Positions 16,703 through 26,337 are shown, counted from the stretch's first letter. The stretch: 64,000 bases of DNA from Xanthomonas arboricola pv. populi (GCF_002939945.1 NZ_MDEB01000004.1:186001-250000), one strand, 5' to 3'. Numbers and translations are program-made. The notes: a model not told the origin generated them from the letters alone.

Positions 16703-17662
16703 ATGATCGAGACGATCCCTCTTGCCCATTCCGACGTCCTGCAAGCCGCCGCGCGCATCGCGCCGCAGTGTGCGCCGACGCCGCTGCTGACCTCGCACAG
16801 CCTGGACGCCCTCTGCGGTGCGCAGCTGTTCTTCAAGGCCGAACACCTGCAGCGCAGCGGCGCATTCAAGTTCCGTGGCGCCTGCAACGCGGTGTGGTCG
16901 TTGCCGGCAGAGCTTGCCGCGCGCGGCGTGGTCACCCATTCGTCCGGCAATCACGGCGCTGCGTTGGCACTCGCCGCGCGCACCCGCGGGATCGGCTGCC
17001 ACGTGGTGGTGCCCGAAGGCGCGGTGGCCGCCAAGCTGGCCAATATTTCCCGTCACGGCGCCACGCTGTGGCGCTGCGCGCCCACCATCGCGGCGCGCGA
17101 GCAGATGTGTGCCGAGGTCCAGGCCGGCAGCGGCGCGACGCTGGTGCATCCATATACCGACCCGGCGGTGATTGCCGGGCAGGGCACCGCCGCGCTGGAA
17201 CTGCTGCGGCAAAGCGGCGGGCTGGATGTGCTGGTGGCACCGGTCGGCGGCGGCGGGCTGGCCGCCGGCACTGCGCTGGCGCTGCGATCGGCGCCGGGCT
17301 GCGCGCTGGTGCTTGCCGAGCCGAGCGGGGCGGCCGACACCGCGCGCTCGTTGGCCGCCGGCGAGCGCCTGGTCGACTTCGTGCCCGACACGCTCTGCGA
17401 CGGCCTGCGCGGCACCCTGGGTGCGCCGAATTTCGCGCTGTTGCAGGCCGCCGACGCGCAGGTGATCACCGTGGACGATGCAGCGGTGGTGCAGGCGATG
17501 CGGCTGATCTGGCAGATCCTCAAACATGTCGTGGAGCCGTCCTCGGCGATTGCGCTGGCGGCGGTGCTGGCCGACCCGGCACGCTTTGCCGGGCGGCGGA
17601 TCGGGCTGATCCTGTCCGGCGGCAATGTCGATCTGGACGTGCTGCCCTGGGCCGCGGCGTGA
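16703..17662 (+). CDS. PLP-dependent threonine/serine dehydratase
   Basis: The 319-residue fold-type II PLP enzyme has the lysine motif SGAFKFRGA, the SSGNHGAAL substrate loop and the glycine-rich phosphate loop PVGGGGLAAG. It lacks the C-terminal ACT-like regulatory domain of biosynthetic IlvA, so it is a catabolic threonine/serine dehydratase or a serine racemase. The sequence alone cannot separate these. The following gene starts within its stop codon. Confidence 0.85.
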   Translation: MIETIPLAHSDVLQAAARIAPQCAPTPLLTSHSLDALCGAQLFFKAEHLQRSGAFKFRGACNAVWSLPAELAARGVVTHSSGNHGAALALAARTRGIGCHVVVPEGAVAAKLANISRHGATLWRCAPTIAAREQMCAEVQAGSGATLVHPYTDPAVIAGQGTAALELLRQSGGLDVLVAPVGGGGLAAGTALALRSAPGCALVLAEPSGAADTARSLAAGERLVDFVPDTLCDGLRGTLGAPNFALLQAADAQVITVDDAAVVQAMRLIWQILKHVVEPSSAIALAAVLADPARFAGRRIGLILSGGNVDLDVLPWAAA

Positions 17663-18264
17663 GCAGGCGGTCGCGCGGGATGGGTCTGTGGGGCTGGTGC
17701 TGGCGCCTGTGCATGCTGACGTTGATCTGGCTGGTGGGCGTGGCCGGCTGGATCGTCTGGGTCGGCGATCGCGACCAGGCCGCGCCGGCCGACGTGATCA
17801 TCGTGCTGGGCGCGGCCGCCTACGACGCGCGCCCCTCGCCGGTGTTCGAAGAGCGCATCCGGCATGCGCTGGACCTGTACGCGCAGGGCTACGCGCCGCG
17901 GCTGCTGTTCACCGGCGGCTTCGGCAATGGCGCGCGCTTTGCCGAGTCGCAGGTGGCGCGGCGCTATGCGCTACGCCACGGCGTACCGCCGGAGGCGATC
18001 GTGATCGAGACGGTCTCGCGCACCACCCGGCAGAATCTGCAGCAGGCACGCGCGCTGATGGACCGGCACGGCATGCACCGGGCGATCATCGTCAGCGACC
18101 CGTTGCACATGGCGCGCGCGCTGCGGCTGAGCGATGAGCTGGGGGTGGACGCGCTGGCCTCTTCCACGCCCAGCACGCGCTTTCGCAGCTTCCACACCAG
18201 CTGGCGCTTCCTGCTGCAGGAGGTCTATTACTTCCATCGCGATCTGGTGGTGCAGGGCGCCTGA
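17659..18264 (+). CDS. YdcF/SanA-family (DUF218) membrane-anchored protein
   Basis: The 201-residue protein has one N-terminal membrane helix (about residues 12-34) and a DUF218 domain with VIIVLGAAAYDARPSPVFEERI, TGGFGNGARFAE and VSDPLHMARAL. Relatives (SanA, ElyC) act in envelope integrity. I chose GTG 17659, which overlaps the dehydratase stop as GTGA and gives a basic N-terminus (SRRSR) before the helix. ATG 17680 is the alternative. Confidence 0.78.
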   Translation: MSRRSRGMGLWGWCWRLCMLTLIWLVGVAGWIVWVGDRDQAAPADVIIVLGAAAYDARPSPVFEERIRHALDLYAQGYAPRLLFTGGFGNGARFAESQVARRYALRHGVPPEAIVIETVSRTTRQNLQQARALMDRHGMHRAIIVSDPLHMARALRLSDELGVDALASSTPSTRFRSFHTSWRFLLQEVYYFHRDLVVQGA

Positions 18265-18344
18265 CGCCGGGTGTGCCGCGAGGCAGGCGTGTTGAAGCGC
18301 ACAACGCGCTCTATGATGCGGCTTTCCCAGCGGCAGGTGCGAGC

Positions 18345-18764
18345 ATGAGCGAGAGCAATCGGCAACACGCCACCGGCCTGGTCCAGGCTTACTACGCGGC
18401 ATTCAACCGCGGCGATTGGGACGCCATGCTGGCGTTCCTGGCCGACGACGTCGCGCACGATCTCAATCAGGGGCCGCGCGAGATCGGCCGGGCGGAATTT
18501 GCCGCCTTCCTGCAGCGCATGAACGACAGTTACCGCGAGCAGCTGCGCGACATCGTGATCACCGCGAACGAGGACGGCACGCGGGTGGGTGCCGAGTACG
18601 TGGTGCACGGGGTCTACCACACCACCGACGAAGGCCTGCCGGAAGCCAACGGGCAAACCTATGTGCTGCCGGGCGGTGCGTTCTTCGCTGTGCGCGACGG
18701 CACCATCACCCGTGTGACCAACTACTACAACCTGCAGGAGTGGATCGCGCAGGTCTCGCGCTGA
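18345..18764 (+). CDS. SnoaL/NTF2-like protein (ketosteroid-isomerase-related)
   Basis: The 139-residue protein has the NTF2-like cone-fold pattern: an N-terminal helix VQAYYAAFNRGDWDAMLAFLADDVAHD, then alternating strands ending in TRVTNYYNLQEW. Members bind or isomerise small ligands, or act as predicted ester cyclases, and many are uncharacterised. The start ATG 18345 fits the family. A pair of REP-like repeats follows and separates it from the convergent LpxO-like gene. Confidence 0.75.
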   Translation: MSESNRQHATGLVQAYYAAFNRGDWDAMLAFLADDVAHDLNQGPREIGRAEFAAFLQRMNDSYREQLRDIVITANEDGTRVGAEYVVHGVYHTTDEGLPEANGQTYVLPGGAFFAVRDGTITRVTNYYNLQEWIAQVSR

Positions 18765-18783
18765 GCGCATCGACCGGCACTGC

Positions 18784-18851
18784 GTAGGAGCGCACCCGGG
18801 CGCGATAACGCGTCACCGGTAACGCCTCATCGCGCCCGGGTGCGCTCCTAC
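18784..18851. repeat. REP-like element with 23-bp perfect arms (GTAGGAGCGC...)
   Basis: The arms are perfect inverted repeats of 23 bp starting GTAGGAGCGC and ending GCGCTCCTAC, around a 22-nt centre. The element sits between two convergent genes and can form a long hairpin, so it may end transcription from both sides. Confidence 0.8.
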
Positions 18852-18888
18852 GTGATTGATGCGGTATTGCGGCCGGACCTCTGCCTAT

Positions 18889-18956
18889 GTAGGAGCGCGC
18901 TTGCGCGCGATTGAGCGTCACCGGTAACGCCTCATCGCGCCCGGGTGCGCTCCTAC
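18889..18956. repeat. Second REP-like element, partner of the preceding copy
   Basis: Its last 43 bases (18915-18957) match 18810-18852 exactly. Its left arm differs (GCGCTTGCGCGC), so pairing is imperfect. The two elements are 37 bp apart in direct orientation, as in paired REP clusters. A third member lies at 53885-53952. Confidence 0.8.
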
Positions 18957-18969
18957 GCTGCGGTCGGGG

Positions 18970-19875
18970 TTACAGCAACACGATCCCGACCACCACCAGG
19001 ATGAAGATGCCCCACTTGAGCGTCTGGTACAGCGGATTGTTGCGTTCCTTCAGCGCCTTGGCCTTCAGGCGTGCGGCATAGAAATAGCGGAACACGCGGT
19101 TGATGCCGCCGGTCTTGTCGCCTTCCTGATTGGGCGAGGCGCCGGCCGAGAGCAGGCTGCGGCCGACGAAGCGGTTCACCGCCGCCGCCCAGCGCCAGCG
19201 CATCGGGCGCTCGATGTCGCAGAACAGGATGATGCGGTCCTGGCCGGTGTCGTTGCGCGCGTAGTGGATGTAGGTCTCGTCGAACATCGTCCACTCGCCA
19301 TCGCGCCAGCTATGGCGCTGCCCGTCGACATCGATGAAGCAGCGGTCGTCGTTAGGCGTGGCCAGCCCCAGGTGCAGGCGCATGGACCCGGCGAACGGGT
19401 CGCGGTGCGGGCGCAGTTCGCTGCCTGGCGGCAACTCGGCGAACATCGCCGCCTTGACCGTGGGGATGGACTTCAGCAGCGCGGTGGTCTGCGGACACAG
19501 CTCGGACGCCGACGGGTGCGCGGTGCCGTACCACTTCAGATAGAAGCGCTTCCAGCCGCGGCGGAAGAACGAGTTGAAGCCGATGTCGGTGTAGCCGTCG
19601 GCGGCGCGGATCTTCTGCATCTGCTGCAGCGCCACCGCTTCATCGCGGATCAGCGGCCAGTTGGCGCGCAACGGCGCCAGCTCCGGGAACTCCTTGCCGG
19701 GATCGATGAACGGTGTGGTCGGCACCCGCGAACACAGATACATCAGCGTGTTGATCGGTGCCATGAAGGTGGAATGGTCCAGCAGCTGCCGGCTGAGCCG
19801 GTGCCGCACGCGACCGCGGTAATGGATGTACAGCGCCGATGCGATGAACAGCGCGATGATGAGCCACTTCAACAT
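18970..19875 (-). CDS. LpxO-like aspartyl/asparaginyl beta-hydroxylase (lipid A hydroxylase type)
   Basis: The 301-residue protein has membrane segments at the N-terminus (MLKWLIIALFIASALYIHYRG) and C-terminus (WGIFILVVVGIVLL). Between them lies an Asp/Asn beta-hydroxylase domain with LRPHRDPFAGSMRLHLGL (HxD iron ligands) and FDETYIHYARN (second His). LpxO enzymes are Fe(II)/2-oxoglutarate dioxygenases that 2-hydroxylate lipid A fatty acids. The ATG 19875 start is chosen for the membrane helix; the frame is open upstream. Substrate is inferred. Confidence 0.8.
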   Translation of the reverse strand: MLKWLIIALFIASALYIHYRGRVRHRLSRQLLDHSTFMAPINTLMYLCSRVPTTPFIDPGKEFPELAPLRANWPLIRDEAVALQQMQKIRAADGYTDIGFNSFFRRGWKRFYLKWYGTAHPSASELCPQTTALLKSIPTVKAAMFAELPPGSELRPHRDPFAGSMRLHLGLATPNDDRCFIDVDGQRHSWRDGEWTMFDETYIHYARNDTGQDRIILFCDIERPMRWRWAAAVNRFVGRSLLSAGASPNQEGDKTGGINRVFRYFYAARLKAKALKERNNPLYQTLKWGIFILVVVGIVLL

Positions 19876-20219
19876 TGGGAAGGCCGATTGGGGGACGGGG
19901 GCCGCAAACCTAAGAGCGGCTATCGAAACGACAGTGCAGCGGCCGGGCGGGGCGCTGCCGGTGCTCGGAACCTGCATGTACCACGTGTACACAGCGGTTC
20001 CTGCGCGCCGTCTGCAGCCACCTGACGACTGCTTGCTGCGTCTTGCTAGCCACGCCGGTTGAGGCGTCGAAAAGGCAAACCGCAACAGGAACATGCGGCC
20101 GTTGACTGCTGAATTCTACCGGGTGTCGCGACCGAGCCTGACAGGTCCGCATTGGTGTCGTCGCAAAACTGTGTGTCTCGCCGGCAGCGGCTGCGGTGCT
20201 GCCGGCGATCTGCACGCGG
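19876..20219. other. 344-bp interval between the LpxO-like gene and bioC
   Basis: Both flanking genes are on the minus strand. Apart from the hairpin at 20178-20208 I see no gene or repeat. The promoter of the LpxO-like gene presumably lies here. Confidence 0.4.
20178..20208 (-). terminator. Hairpin after bioC
   Basis: TCGCCGGCAGC (20178-20188) and GCTGCCGGCGA (20198-20208) form an 11-bp stem with a 9-nt loop, 12 bp after the bioC stop. The T-run on the minus strand is weak and offset, so it may be a weak or Rho-assisted terminator of the biotin cluster. Confidence 0.5.
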
Positions 20220-21104
20220 CTAGTCGATGCGGCGGCGGATCGGGATCGAGGCCACCGGCACGCTGGCGACGTCGTGCCCCTGTTCGCGGATGGGCGCGCC
20301 CGGTGCCGGTGCCCAGGCATGGGCGTAGATCACTTCCCAGGAGCTGGGCAAGCTGCCGTCCGGCCGCCGCAAGGGCTCGTAGGCGGCGCTGGCGGCGGCA
20401 AAGCGGCCGCGCCCGGTCAGGGTGGCGCGGCGATTGCTGAGTGCGTTGGTGGCGCCCATCGCGCGCAGCTCGCGCATCAAAGCGGGCAGGTCGCTATAGG
20501 TCAGCGTGAACAGGTCGCGGTCCAGCACCGGGTCGCGGAAGCCGGACATCAGCAAGGCATCGCCGAATTGGGCGATCGGCGGAAACCGGCTGACGTGCGG
20601 GGCCGGGTCGGCCTGGGCGAAGGCCTCGCGCAATTCGATCAGCGTTTCCGGACCGAAGGTGGAGCACAGCAACAAGCCGCCCGGTCGCAGCGCACGGCGG
20701 AAACCGGCGAACACCGCTGGCAGGTCTTCCACCCACTGCAGGCACAGGTTGCTGAAGATCACGTCCACGCTGCCGTCGGCCACCGGCAAGGCGCGTGCAT
20801 CGGCGCAGACCTGTGCGAACGGCTTCCACCAGCCCGCCGCCTTGCGCGCCTGGCGCAGCATCGGCATGGCCTGATCCAGCGCGATCACCTGCGCCTTGGG
20901 CCAGCGCTTCTTGATCGCGCCGCTGGCATGGCCGGGGCCGGCGCCGACATCCAGCACCACCTTGGGCACCTGGTCGCCCAGGTAGTCGAGCGATTCGAGC
21001 AGGCGCGTTTCCGCTTCGCGCTGTAGCGCGGCGGCGGCGGCATAGCTGCTGGCGGCACGCGCAAAGGCGCGCCGGACGTGGCGGGGGTCGAAAGTACTGT
21101 TCAT
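20220..21104 (-). CDS. bioC: Malonyl-ACP O-methyltransferase BioC
   Basis: The 294-residue SAM-dependent methyltransferase caps malonyl-ACP as the methyl ester so that fatty-acid synthesis can build pimeloyl-ACP, the first phase of biotin synthesis. Motif I is VLDVGAGPGHASG and a later motif is VIFSNLCLQWVEDL, both typical of BioC. I chose ATG 21104 (MNSTFDPRHVRRAF), the normal BioC start. It is the last gene of the bioB-F-H-SDR-C cluster. Confidence 0.92.
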   Translation of the reverse strand: MNSTFDPRHVRRAFARAASSYAAAAALQREAETRLLESLDYLGDQVPKVVLDVGAGPGHASGAIKKRWPKAQVIALDQAMPMLRQARKAAGWWKPFAQVCADARALPVADGSVDVIFSNLCLQWVEDLPAVFAGFRRALRPGGLLLCSTFGPETLIELREAFAQADPAPHVSRFPPIAQFGDALLMSGFRDPVLDRDLFTLTYSDLPALMRELRAMGATNALSNRRATLTGRGRFAAASAAYEPLRRPDGSLPSSWEVIYAHAWAPAPGAPIREQGHDVASVPVASIPIRRRID

Positions 21105-21299
21105 GAGCGGCGCTATTGTCGCCTGTGGCCGGGGCGGAGGGAATCGATGTGTGGCCTGGCATCGGCCTGGAGAGCTCAGCGGTCGGTCGGTCTGCCAGCG
21201 GCTGCGCGGCGACCGGCAACGGGTTTCGACGTGCCGAGTCGTGGCCGAACACGAACGGATGCCCGCGGTCGCCACAACCCGCCGCGTGGCCGGCGCGCT

Positions 21300-22082
21300 C
21301 TAGAACGTGCCGGGATAGCTGCCGCCGTCGATCAGCAGGTTCTGCCCGGTGATGTAGCCGGCCTGTGCGCTGCACAGGAACGCGCAGGCCGCACCGAATT
21401 CGTCCGGCTCGCCGAAGCGCCCGGCCGGAATGCCCGCGCGCTTGCGCTCGGCGACATCCTCGGCGCCGAGGCCGTGCTGTTGCGCGATCGCCGCGAAGTT
21501 GCCGCGCAGGCGGTCGGTGGCGAACTGGCCGGGCAGCAGATTGTTGATGGTGACGTTGTCGGCGACCGTGCTGCGCGCCAGCCCGGCGACGAAGCCGGTA
21601 AGGCCGGCGCGCGCGCCATTGGACAGGCCGAGGATGTCGATCGGCGCCTTCACTGCACTGGAGGTGATGTTGACGATGCGGCCGAAGCGCCGCGCGCGCA
21701 TCGCATCGACGCTGGCGCGGATCAGTTCGATCGGCGCCAGCATGTTGGCGTCCAGTGCGCGCAGCCAGTCGTCGCGGTCCCACTGACGAAAATCGCCGGG
21801 CGGTGGGCCACCGGCGTTGTTGACGAGGATATCCACCTGCGGGCAGGCGGCGAGCGCATCGTTGCGTCCTTGCGGAGTGGCGATATCGGCCACCACGCTG
21901 CGCACTTCGCCGGCGCCCGGCAATGCGCGCAACGCCTCGGCGGACTGCTCCAGGGCATCGCGGCCGCGCGCGACGATCACCACGTTGGCGCCTTCGCTAA
22001 CCAGTGCGCGTGCGCAGCCCAACCCCAAGCCTTTGCTGGCGGCGCACACCAGTGCCCAGCGCCCGGCGATTCCCAGATCCAT
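21300..22082 (-). CDS. Short-chain dehydrogenase/reductase inside the biotin cluster
   Basis: The 260-residue SDR starts MDLGIAGRWALVCAASKGLG, with a dinucleotide-binding motif and an NNAGG element. The catalytic region has an ITSSAV serine and a SNGARAG segment where a tyrosine is usual: the common YxxxK is not evident, so catalysis may be atypical. It is 43 bp after bioH and 195 bp before bioC. It is not a classical biotin gene; a role in the pimeloyl branch is only suggested by location. Confidence 0.75.
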   Translation of the reverse strand: MDLGIAGRWALVCAASKGLGLGCARALVSEGANVVIVARGRDALEQSAEALRALPGAGEVRSVVADIATPQGRNDALAACPQVDILVNNAGGPPPGDFRQWDRDDWLRALDANMLAPIELIRASVDAMRARRFGRIVNITSSAVKAPIDILGLSNGARAGLTGFVAGLARSTVADNVTINNLLPGQFATDRLRGNFAAIAQQHGLGAEDVAERKRAGIPAGRFGEPDEFGAACAFLCSAQAGYITGQNLLIDGGSYPGTF

Positions 22083-22125
22083 GCGTATTTCCTCTATCAG
22101 CGATGCCGCATGATCGACGATCCGC

Positions 22126-22887
22126 TCACGGCACGGACGCAACGAAGCGTTGCAGCGCCTCGGCGACCTGATCGGCATGGCCAAGAAACGGTGCGTGCCC
22201 GCCACCGGCAATGGTCAGCGCCTGCGCGTGCGGCGCCAGCGCCGCGGCGGCCTGCATGCCTGCCGCCGGTACCAGCCGGTCGCGTTGGCCGGCAATCCAC
22301 AGGCTGGGGCGTGCGAGCTGCGGCAGCGCGCGGCGCAGGTCGCTGCGTTCCAGCAGGTTCAGGCCTTGCTGCAGTGCTTCGGCGGCAGGTTCGCCGCGCG
22401 CCACCAGCGTCTCGCGCAGGCTGCGCAACTCGGCGCGGGCATGCGCCGAGCCCAGCGTATCCAGCGCCAGAAACCGCTCCAGCGTGCCGCGATAGTCGCG
22501 CGCCAAGTCCTGGCCGAATTGCACGAACACCTCGCGCTCGACTGCGTCGGGCCACTCGTTGCCACGCACGAAGCGCGGCGTGGCCGCGATCATCGCCAGC
22601 CCGCGCAGCTTGGGCTGGGTGGCCGCGGCATGCAGCGCGAACAGCCCGCCCAACGACCAGCCGACCCACACCGCCGGCGGCGTGGCGGCGGCGATGCCGG
22701 CGACCACGTCCGGCAGCGCCAGCGGCGTGCCGTCGTCGCGGCTGAAACCGTGCCCGGGCAGATCCACCAGATGCAGTTGATGGTGCGCGGCCAGGCGTTC
22801 CACCAACGGCGCAAACACGCCGCCGTGCAACGCCCAACCGTGCAGAAGAACCAGTGCAGGCCCGTGGCCGATGACATCGATATGCAT
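22126..22887 (-). CDS. bioH: Pimeloyl-ACP methyl ester carboxylesterase BioH
   Basis: The 253-residue alpha/beta hydrolase removes the methyl cap from pimeloyl-ACP methyl ester, ending the BioC-initiated chain. It shows the oxyanion region LLHGWALHGG, nucleophile S78 in GWSLGG, DR near AGQRDRLVP and the histidine in GGHAPFLGH. The start ATG 22887 (MHIDVIGHGP) is family-typical. It is part of the bio cluster, 230 bp after bioF. Confidence 0.92.
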   Translation of the reverse strand: MHIDVIGHGPALVLLHGWALHGGVFAPLVERLAAHHQLHLVDLPGHGFSRDDGTPLALPDVVAGIAAATPPAVWVGWSLGGLFALHAAATQPKLRGLAMIAATPRFVRGNEWPDAVEREVFVQFGQDLARDYRGTLERFLALDTLGSAHARAELRSLRETLVARGEPAAEALQQGLNLLERSDLRRALPQLARPSLWIAGQRDRLVPAAGMQAAAALAPHAQALTIAGGGHAPFLGHADQVAEALQRFVASVP

Positions 22888-23117
22888 GCGGGGATTGTCG
22901 CTGATGGCGTTGACCGGCGCATGGGTCGGCGCGTGCGGCGCGAAGTGTCTTGCGCCAGCATGCGCTGCGCGTGCAGCTGATCTGCACTGCGCGCCAGGCC
23001 CGTTGCGGGCGTGCATGAGCGCGCCAACACCGGCGATCCGGCGACATCAATGACGCTGCCTCGTCGCGCAGCGGCTGCCGCCGCGCGGCTACTGCGCAAT
23101 CGTCTTGAGCGCGGCCC

Positions 23118-24323
23118 TCAAGCAGACGCACGCAACGGCTGCCGACTGACCACATCGCGCGCCTGCACGATGGCCTCGATCAAGGCCTGCACCTGCTGCG
23201 GCGTATGCAGGGCGGACAAGGTCACACGCAGACGCGCCTTGCCTTCGGGCACGGTGGGCGGGCGGATCGCGCCGACCAGAAAGCCGGCCTGTTCCAGCGC
23301 CACGGACATCGCCATCACCGTGGCTTCTTCGCCGCACAGCAGGGGCTGGATCGGCGTATCGGAGGCCATCAGTTCGAAGCCATGGCGGCGTGCGCCATCG
23401 CGGAAACTGCCGATCGACTCGGCCAGCTTGGCACGCCGCCAATCGTCGCGACGCGCCAGGCGCACGGCCGCCAGGGTCGCAGCGACCTGCGCCGGCGGCA
23501 ATGCGGTGGTGTAGATGTAGGGGCGCGCGGTTTCGGCCAGGTGGCGCACCAGCGTTTCTTCGCCGACAACGACGGCGCCATAGCCACCGAGCGCTTTGCC
23601 CAGGGTCACCAGTTGCAGCGGCACCTCGGCCACGCCCAGTCCGGCATCGGCCACGCAGCCGCGCCCCTGCGGCCCGAGCACGCCCACGCCATGTGCGTCG
23701 TCGACATAGAACAGCGCCTGCTGCATGCGCGCGACCAGGCTCAGCGCGCGCAGCGGCGCGACATCGCCATCCATGCTGAAGACGCCATCGCTGGCCAGCA
23801 TCGCCGCGCCCTCGGGCGCGCCCTTGAGCTGACGCATCGCGCCTTCCACATCCAGATGTGGATAGCGGCGCAGCCGGCAGCCGGCCAGGCGCGTGGCATC
23901 GAGCAGGCTGGCGTGGTTGAGCCGGTCCTGCACGCAGACATCGTCCTCTTCGCTGAGCAAGGCCTGCTGCACCGCCAGGTTGGCGATGAAGCCGCTGCCG
24001 AACAGCAGCGCCGACGGATAGCCGAGCCACTGCGCGATCTCGCGCTCCAGCGTCTCGTGCGCGGTGTGGTGGCCGCAGATCAGGTGCGAGGCGGTGGCGC
24101 CGGCCCCATCGCGCGCGGCGGCGTCCTGCAACGCGGCGACCACTCCGAACTGCTGCGACAGGCCCAGATAATCGTTGGAGCAGAAACCGGTCAGCCAGCG
24201 GCCATCGACTTCCAGCCGCACGCCATCGCGACGCCCCACCAGCCGCCGCACCCGCACCCGTTCCTGGGCCACACGCAATGTGCGCAGCGACGAAATCCGT
24301 TCGTGCAGATCGGGGCGAGCCAT
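23118..24323 (-). CDS. bioF: 8-amino-7-oxononanoate synthase
   Basis: The 401-residue PLP enzyme condenses pimeloyl-ACP (or -CoA) with L-alanine. The PLP lysine is K243 in [11 protein letters not shown]. The segments CSNDYLGLS and [12 protein letters not shown] are typical of alpha-oxoamine synthases. I chose ATG 24323 ([10 protein letters not shown]); a TTG four codons upstream (24335) is also possible. It is the second gene of the cluster. Confidence 0.95.
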   Translation of the reverse strand: MARPDLHERISSLRTLRVAQERVRVRRLVGRRDGVRLEVDGRWLTGFCSNDYLGLSQQFGVVAALQDAAARDGAGATASHLICGHHTAHETLEREIAQWLGYPSALLFGSGFIANLAVQQALLSEEDDVCVQDRLNHASLLDATRLAGCRLRRYPHLDVEGAMRQLKGAPEGAAMLASDGVFSMDGDVAPLRALSLVARMQQALFYVDDAHGVGVLGPQGRGCVADAGLGVAEVPLQLVTLGKALGGYGAVVVGEETLVRHLAETARPYIYTTALPPAQVAATLAAVRLARRDDWRRAKLAESIGSFRDGARRHGFELMASDTPIQPLLCGEEATVMAMSVALEQAGFLVGAIRPPTVPEGKARLRVTLSALHTPQQVQALIEAIVQARDVVSRQPLRASA

Positions 24324-24420
24324 GGGGGCATTCAACGGCAGAAGGGGCCGTTAGCGTAGCCTGCCGCGCTCGGCGCGCCCAGCCGGCACCGACGATCGGT
24401 GCCGGGCGCTCGATTCGCGG

Positions 24421-25455
24421 TTAGGCGGCGTGCTCGCAGGCCGGGCTGCGGGTAATCTCCGCATGCACGGTGCCGGGGTGGTCGTGGTCGGCGGCGTCGA
24501 CGGTGATCTGCATCGGGCGCAGGCCCAGGCGCTGGAACAGGGCCTGGTCGCGTTCGGTGTCCGGGTTGCCGGTGGTCAGCAGTTTTTCGCCGTAGAAGAT
24601 CGAGTTGGCGCCGGCCAGGAAGCACAGCGCCTGCAGTTCGTCGCTCATCGCTTCGCGGCCGGCGGACAGGCGCACCATCGAATGCGGCATCGTGATGCGG
24701 GCGACCGCGATCATGCGTACGAACTCGAACGGATCCAGTTGCTGGGTGCCGTGCAGCGGGGTGCCGGCGACCTGGACCAGCTGGTTGATCGGGACCGAAT
24801 CCGGATGCGCCGGCAGCGTGGCCAGCGCCAGCAGCAGGCCGATGCGGTGCTCGCGGGTTTCGCCCATGCCGACGATGCCGCCGCAGCAGGTCTTCAGGCC
24901 GACATCGCGCACATGCTCCAGCGTGTTCAGGCGGTCCTGATACTGGCGGGTGTGGATGATCGAGTCGTAGTAATCCGGCGCGGTGTCCAGATTGTGGTTG
25001 TAGTAGTCCAGCCCGGCGTCCTTGAGCGCGCGCGCCTGGCCGGCGTCGAGCATGCCGAGCGTGGCGCAGGTTTCCAGGCCCATCGCCTTGACCTCGCGGA
25101 TCATCGCCGCGACCTTGGGGATGTCGCGCTCCTTGGGCGAGCGCCAGGCCGCGCCCATGCAGAAGCGCGAGGCGCCGGCGGCCTTGGCCTGGCGTGCCTT
25201 GGCGACGACCTCTTCGGTCTCCATCAGCTTTTGCGCGGTCACGCCGGTGTCGTAGCGCTGCGCCTGCGGGCAGTACGCGCAGTCTTCCGGGCAGCCGCCG
25301 GTTTTGACCGACAACAGCGTGGAGACCTGCACCTGCGCCGGATCGAAATGGGCGCGATGCACGCTGGCGGCGCGGTGCAGCAGCTCCGGAAACGGCAGAT
25401 CGAACAGCGCCTGCAGCTCATTGCGATCCCAGTCATGGCGTACGACAACAGACAT
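24421..25455 (-). CDS. bioB: Biotin synthase
   Basis: The 344-residue radical-SAM enzyme inserts sulfur into dethiobiotin. The [4Fe-4S] motif CPEDCAYC gives C55, C59 and C62. The start ATG 25455 ([14 protein letters not shown]) is the normal BioB start. It heads the cluster and diverges from comF with only 49 bp between starts, so both promoters must be very compact or overlap. BirA and a BirA operator are not identifiable in that interval. Confidence 0.97.
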   Translation of the reverse strand: MSVVVRHDWDRNELQALFDLPFPELLHRAASVHRAHFDPAQVQVSTLLSVKTGGCPEDCAYCPQAQRYDTGVTAQKLMETEEVVAKARQAKAAGASRFCMGAAWRSPKERDIPKVAAMIREVKAMGLETCATLGMLDAGQARALKDAGLDYYNHNLDTAPDYYDSIIHTRQYQDRLNTLEHVRDVGLKTCCGGIVGMGETREHRIGLLLALATLPAHPDSVPINQLVQVAGTPLHGTQQLDPFEFVRMIAVARITMPHSMVRLSAGREAMSDELQALCFLAGANSIFYGEKLLTTGNPDTERDQALFQRLGLRPMQITVDAADHDHPGTVHAEITRSPACEHAA

Positions 25456-25504
25456 CGGGGTTTCCTGACAGTCAGCGGCTTGGAAGCCAGGCAGTCTGGT
25501 GAGC

Positions 25505-26230
25505 ATGGAAGAGGCTGTCAACTTCGATGAGGTGCGTTCGGTTTACAGGTGGCCGCGACGGGTGTTGCGGCTGCTGCTGCCGAGCCTGTGCCTGGTGTGC
25601 GCTGAAGCAGGCAGCGCCGATTGCGATCTGTGCCCGTCGTGTCGCGCCGCATTGCCGGATCACGGGCACGCCTGCCTGTGTTGCGCAACGCCGGTGTACG
25701 CCTCCGATGGCGCGCTGCCATGCGGGCAATGCCTGCAGCATCCGCCACCGCTGCAGCGCGCGCATGCGTGCTTCACCTATCGCTGGCCGGTGGACGGTCT
25801 GCTGCGGCGTTTCAAGTTTCACCAGGATCTGGCCGCCGGGCGTCTGCTCAGCGAGTTGATGGCCACAGGTTGTGCGGGCCTGCCGCGTCCGCAGGCGCTG
25901 GTGCCGGTGAGTCTGCATCCGCAGCGCTTGCGCCAGCGGGGTTACGATCAGGCCCTGGAGCTGGCCAGACCGCTTGGCCGCGCGCTGCGGTTGCCCTGCC
26001 TGCCGTTGCTGCGCCGGGTCCGCGCGACCGCGCCGCAATCGGAGCTGGATGCGGCCGAGCGCCAGCGCAATCTGCGCCAGGCCTTTGTCGCGCGTGGCAC
26101 CTTGCCGGCGCATGTGGCCTTGGTGGATGACGTGATGACCACCGGTGCGACGCTGCATGCGGCGGCGCAGGCCTTGCGTCGGGCCGGTGTGCAGCGGGTG
26201 GATGCGTGGGTATGCGCGCGGGTGCCGTGA
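25505..26230 (+). CDS. comF: ComF-family phosphoribosyltransferase-like protein
   Basis: The 241-residue protein has an N-terminal zinc-finger-like region with repeated cysteine pairs (LCLVC, CDLCPSC, CLCC, CGQC) and a C-terminal phosphoribosyltransferase domain with PRPP loop [14 protein letters not shown]. ComF/GntX proteins function in natural transformation or nucleotide metabolism. ATG 25505 is used; GTG 25499, two codons upstream, is possible. It converges on ubiA. Confidence 0.9.
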   Translation: MEEAVNFDEVRSVYRWPRRVLRLLLPSLCLVCAEAGSADCDLCPSCRAALPDHGHACLCCATPVYASDGALPCGQCLQHPPPLQRAHACFTYRWPVDGLLRRFKFHQDLAAGRLLSELMATGCAGLPRPQALVPVSLHPQRLRQRGYDQALELARPLGRALRLPCLPLLRRVRATAPQSELDAAERQRNLRQAFVARGTLPAHVALVDDVMTTGATLHAAAQALRRAGVQRVDAWVCARVP

Positions 26231-26287
26231 CGCTTGGTGGGTTGTGAGCTGCACCATGGGGCTTCGCCCGTACCCTCACCCGACCCA

Positions 26288-26302
26288 TCTCCCCCGGGGA
26301 GA
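26288..26302. terminator. Short GC palindrome between convergent comF and ubiA
   Basis: TCTCCCC and GGGGAGA flank a single central base within a C-rich element that resembles other intergenic repeats in the window. It lies 58 bp after comF and 36 bp before the ubiA stop, so it may separate the two convergent transcripts. There is no clear T-run. Confidence 0.4.
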
Positions 26303-26337
26303 GGGGCGTAAGCCGAGGCGATTTGCCTGTCTGCGGG

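Noticed and set aside
18784-18956. Tandem-like repeats considered as a CRISPR array
   Set aside because: There are only two copies, each with inverted-repeat symmetry and no regular spacers; no cas gene is near.
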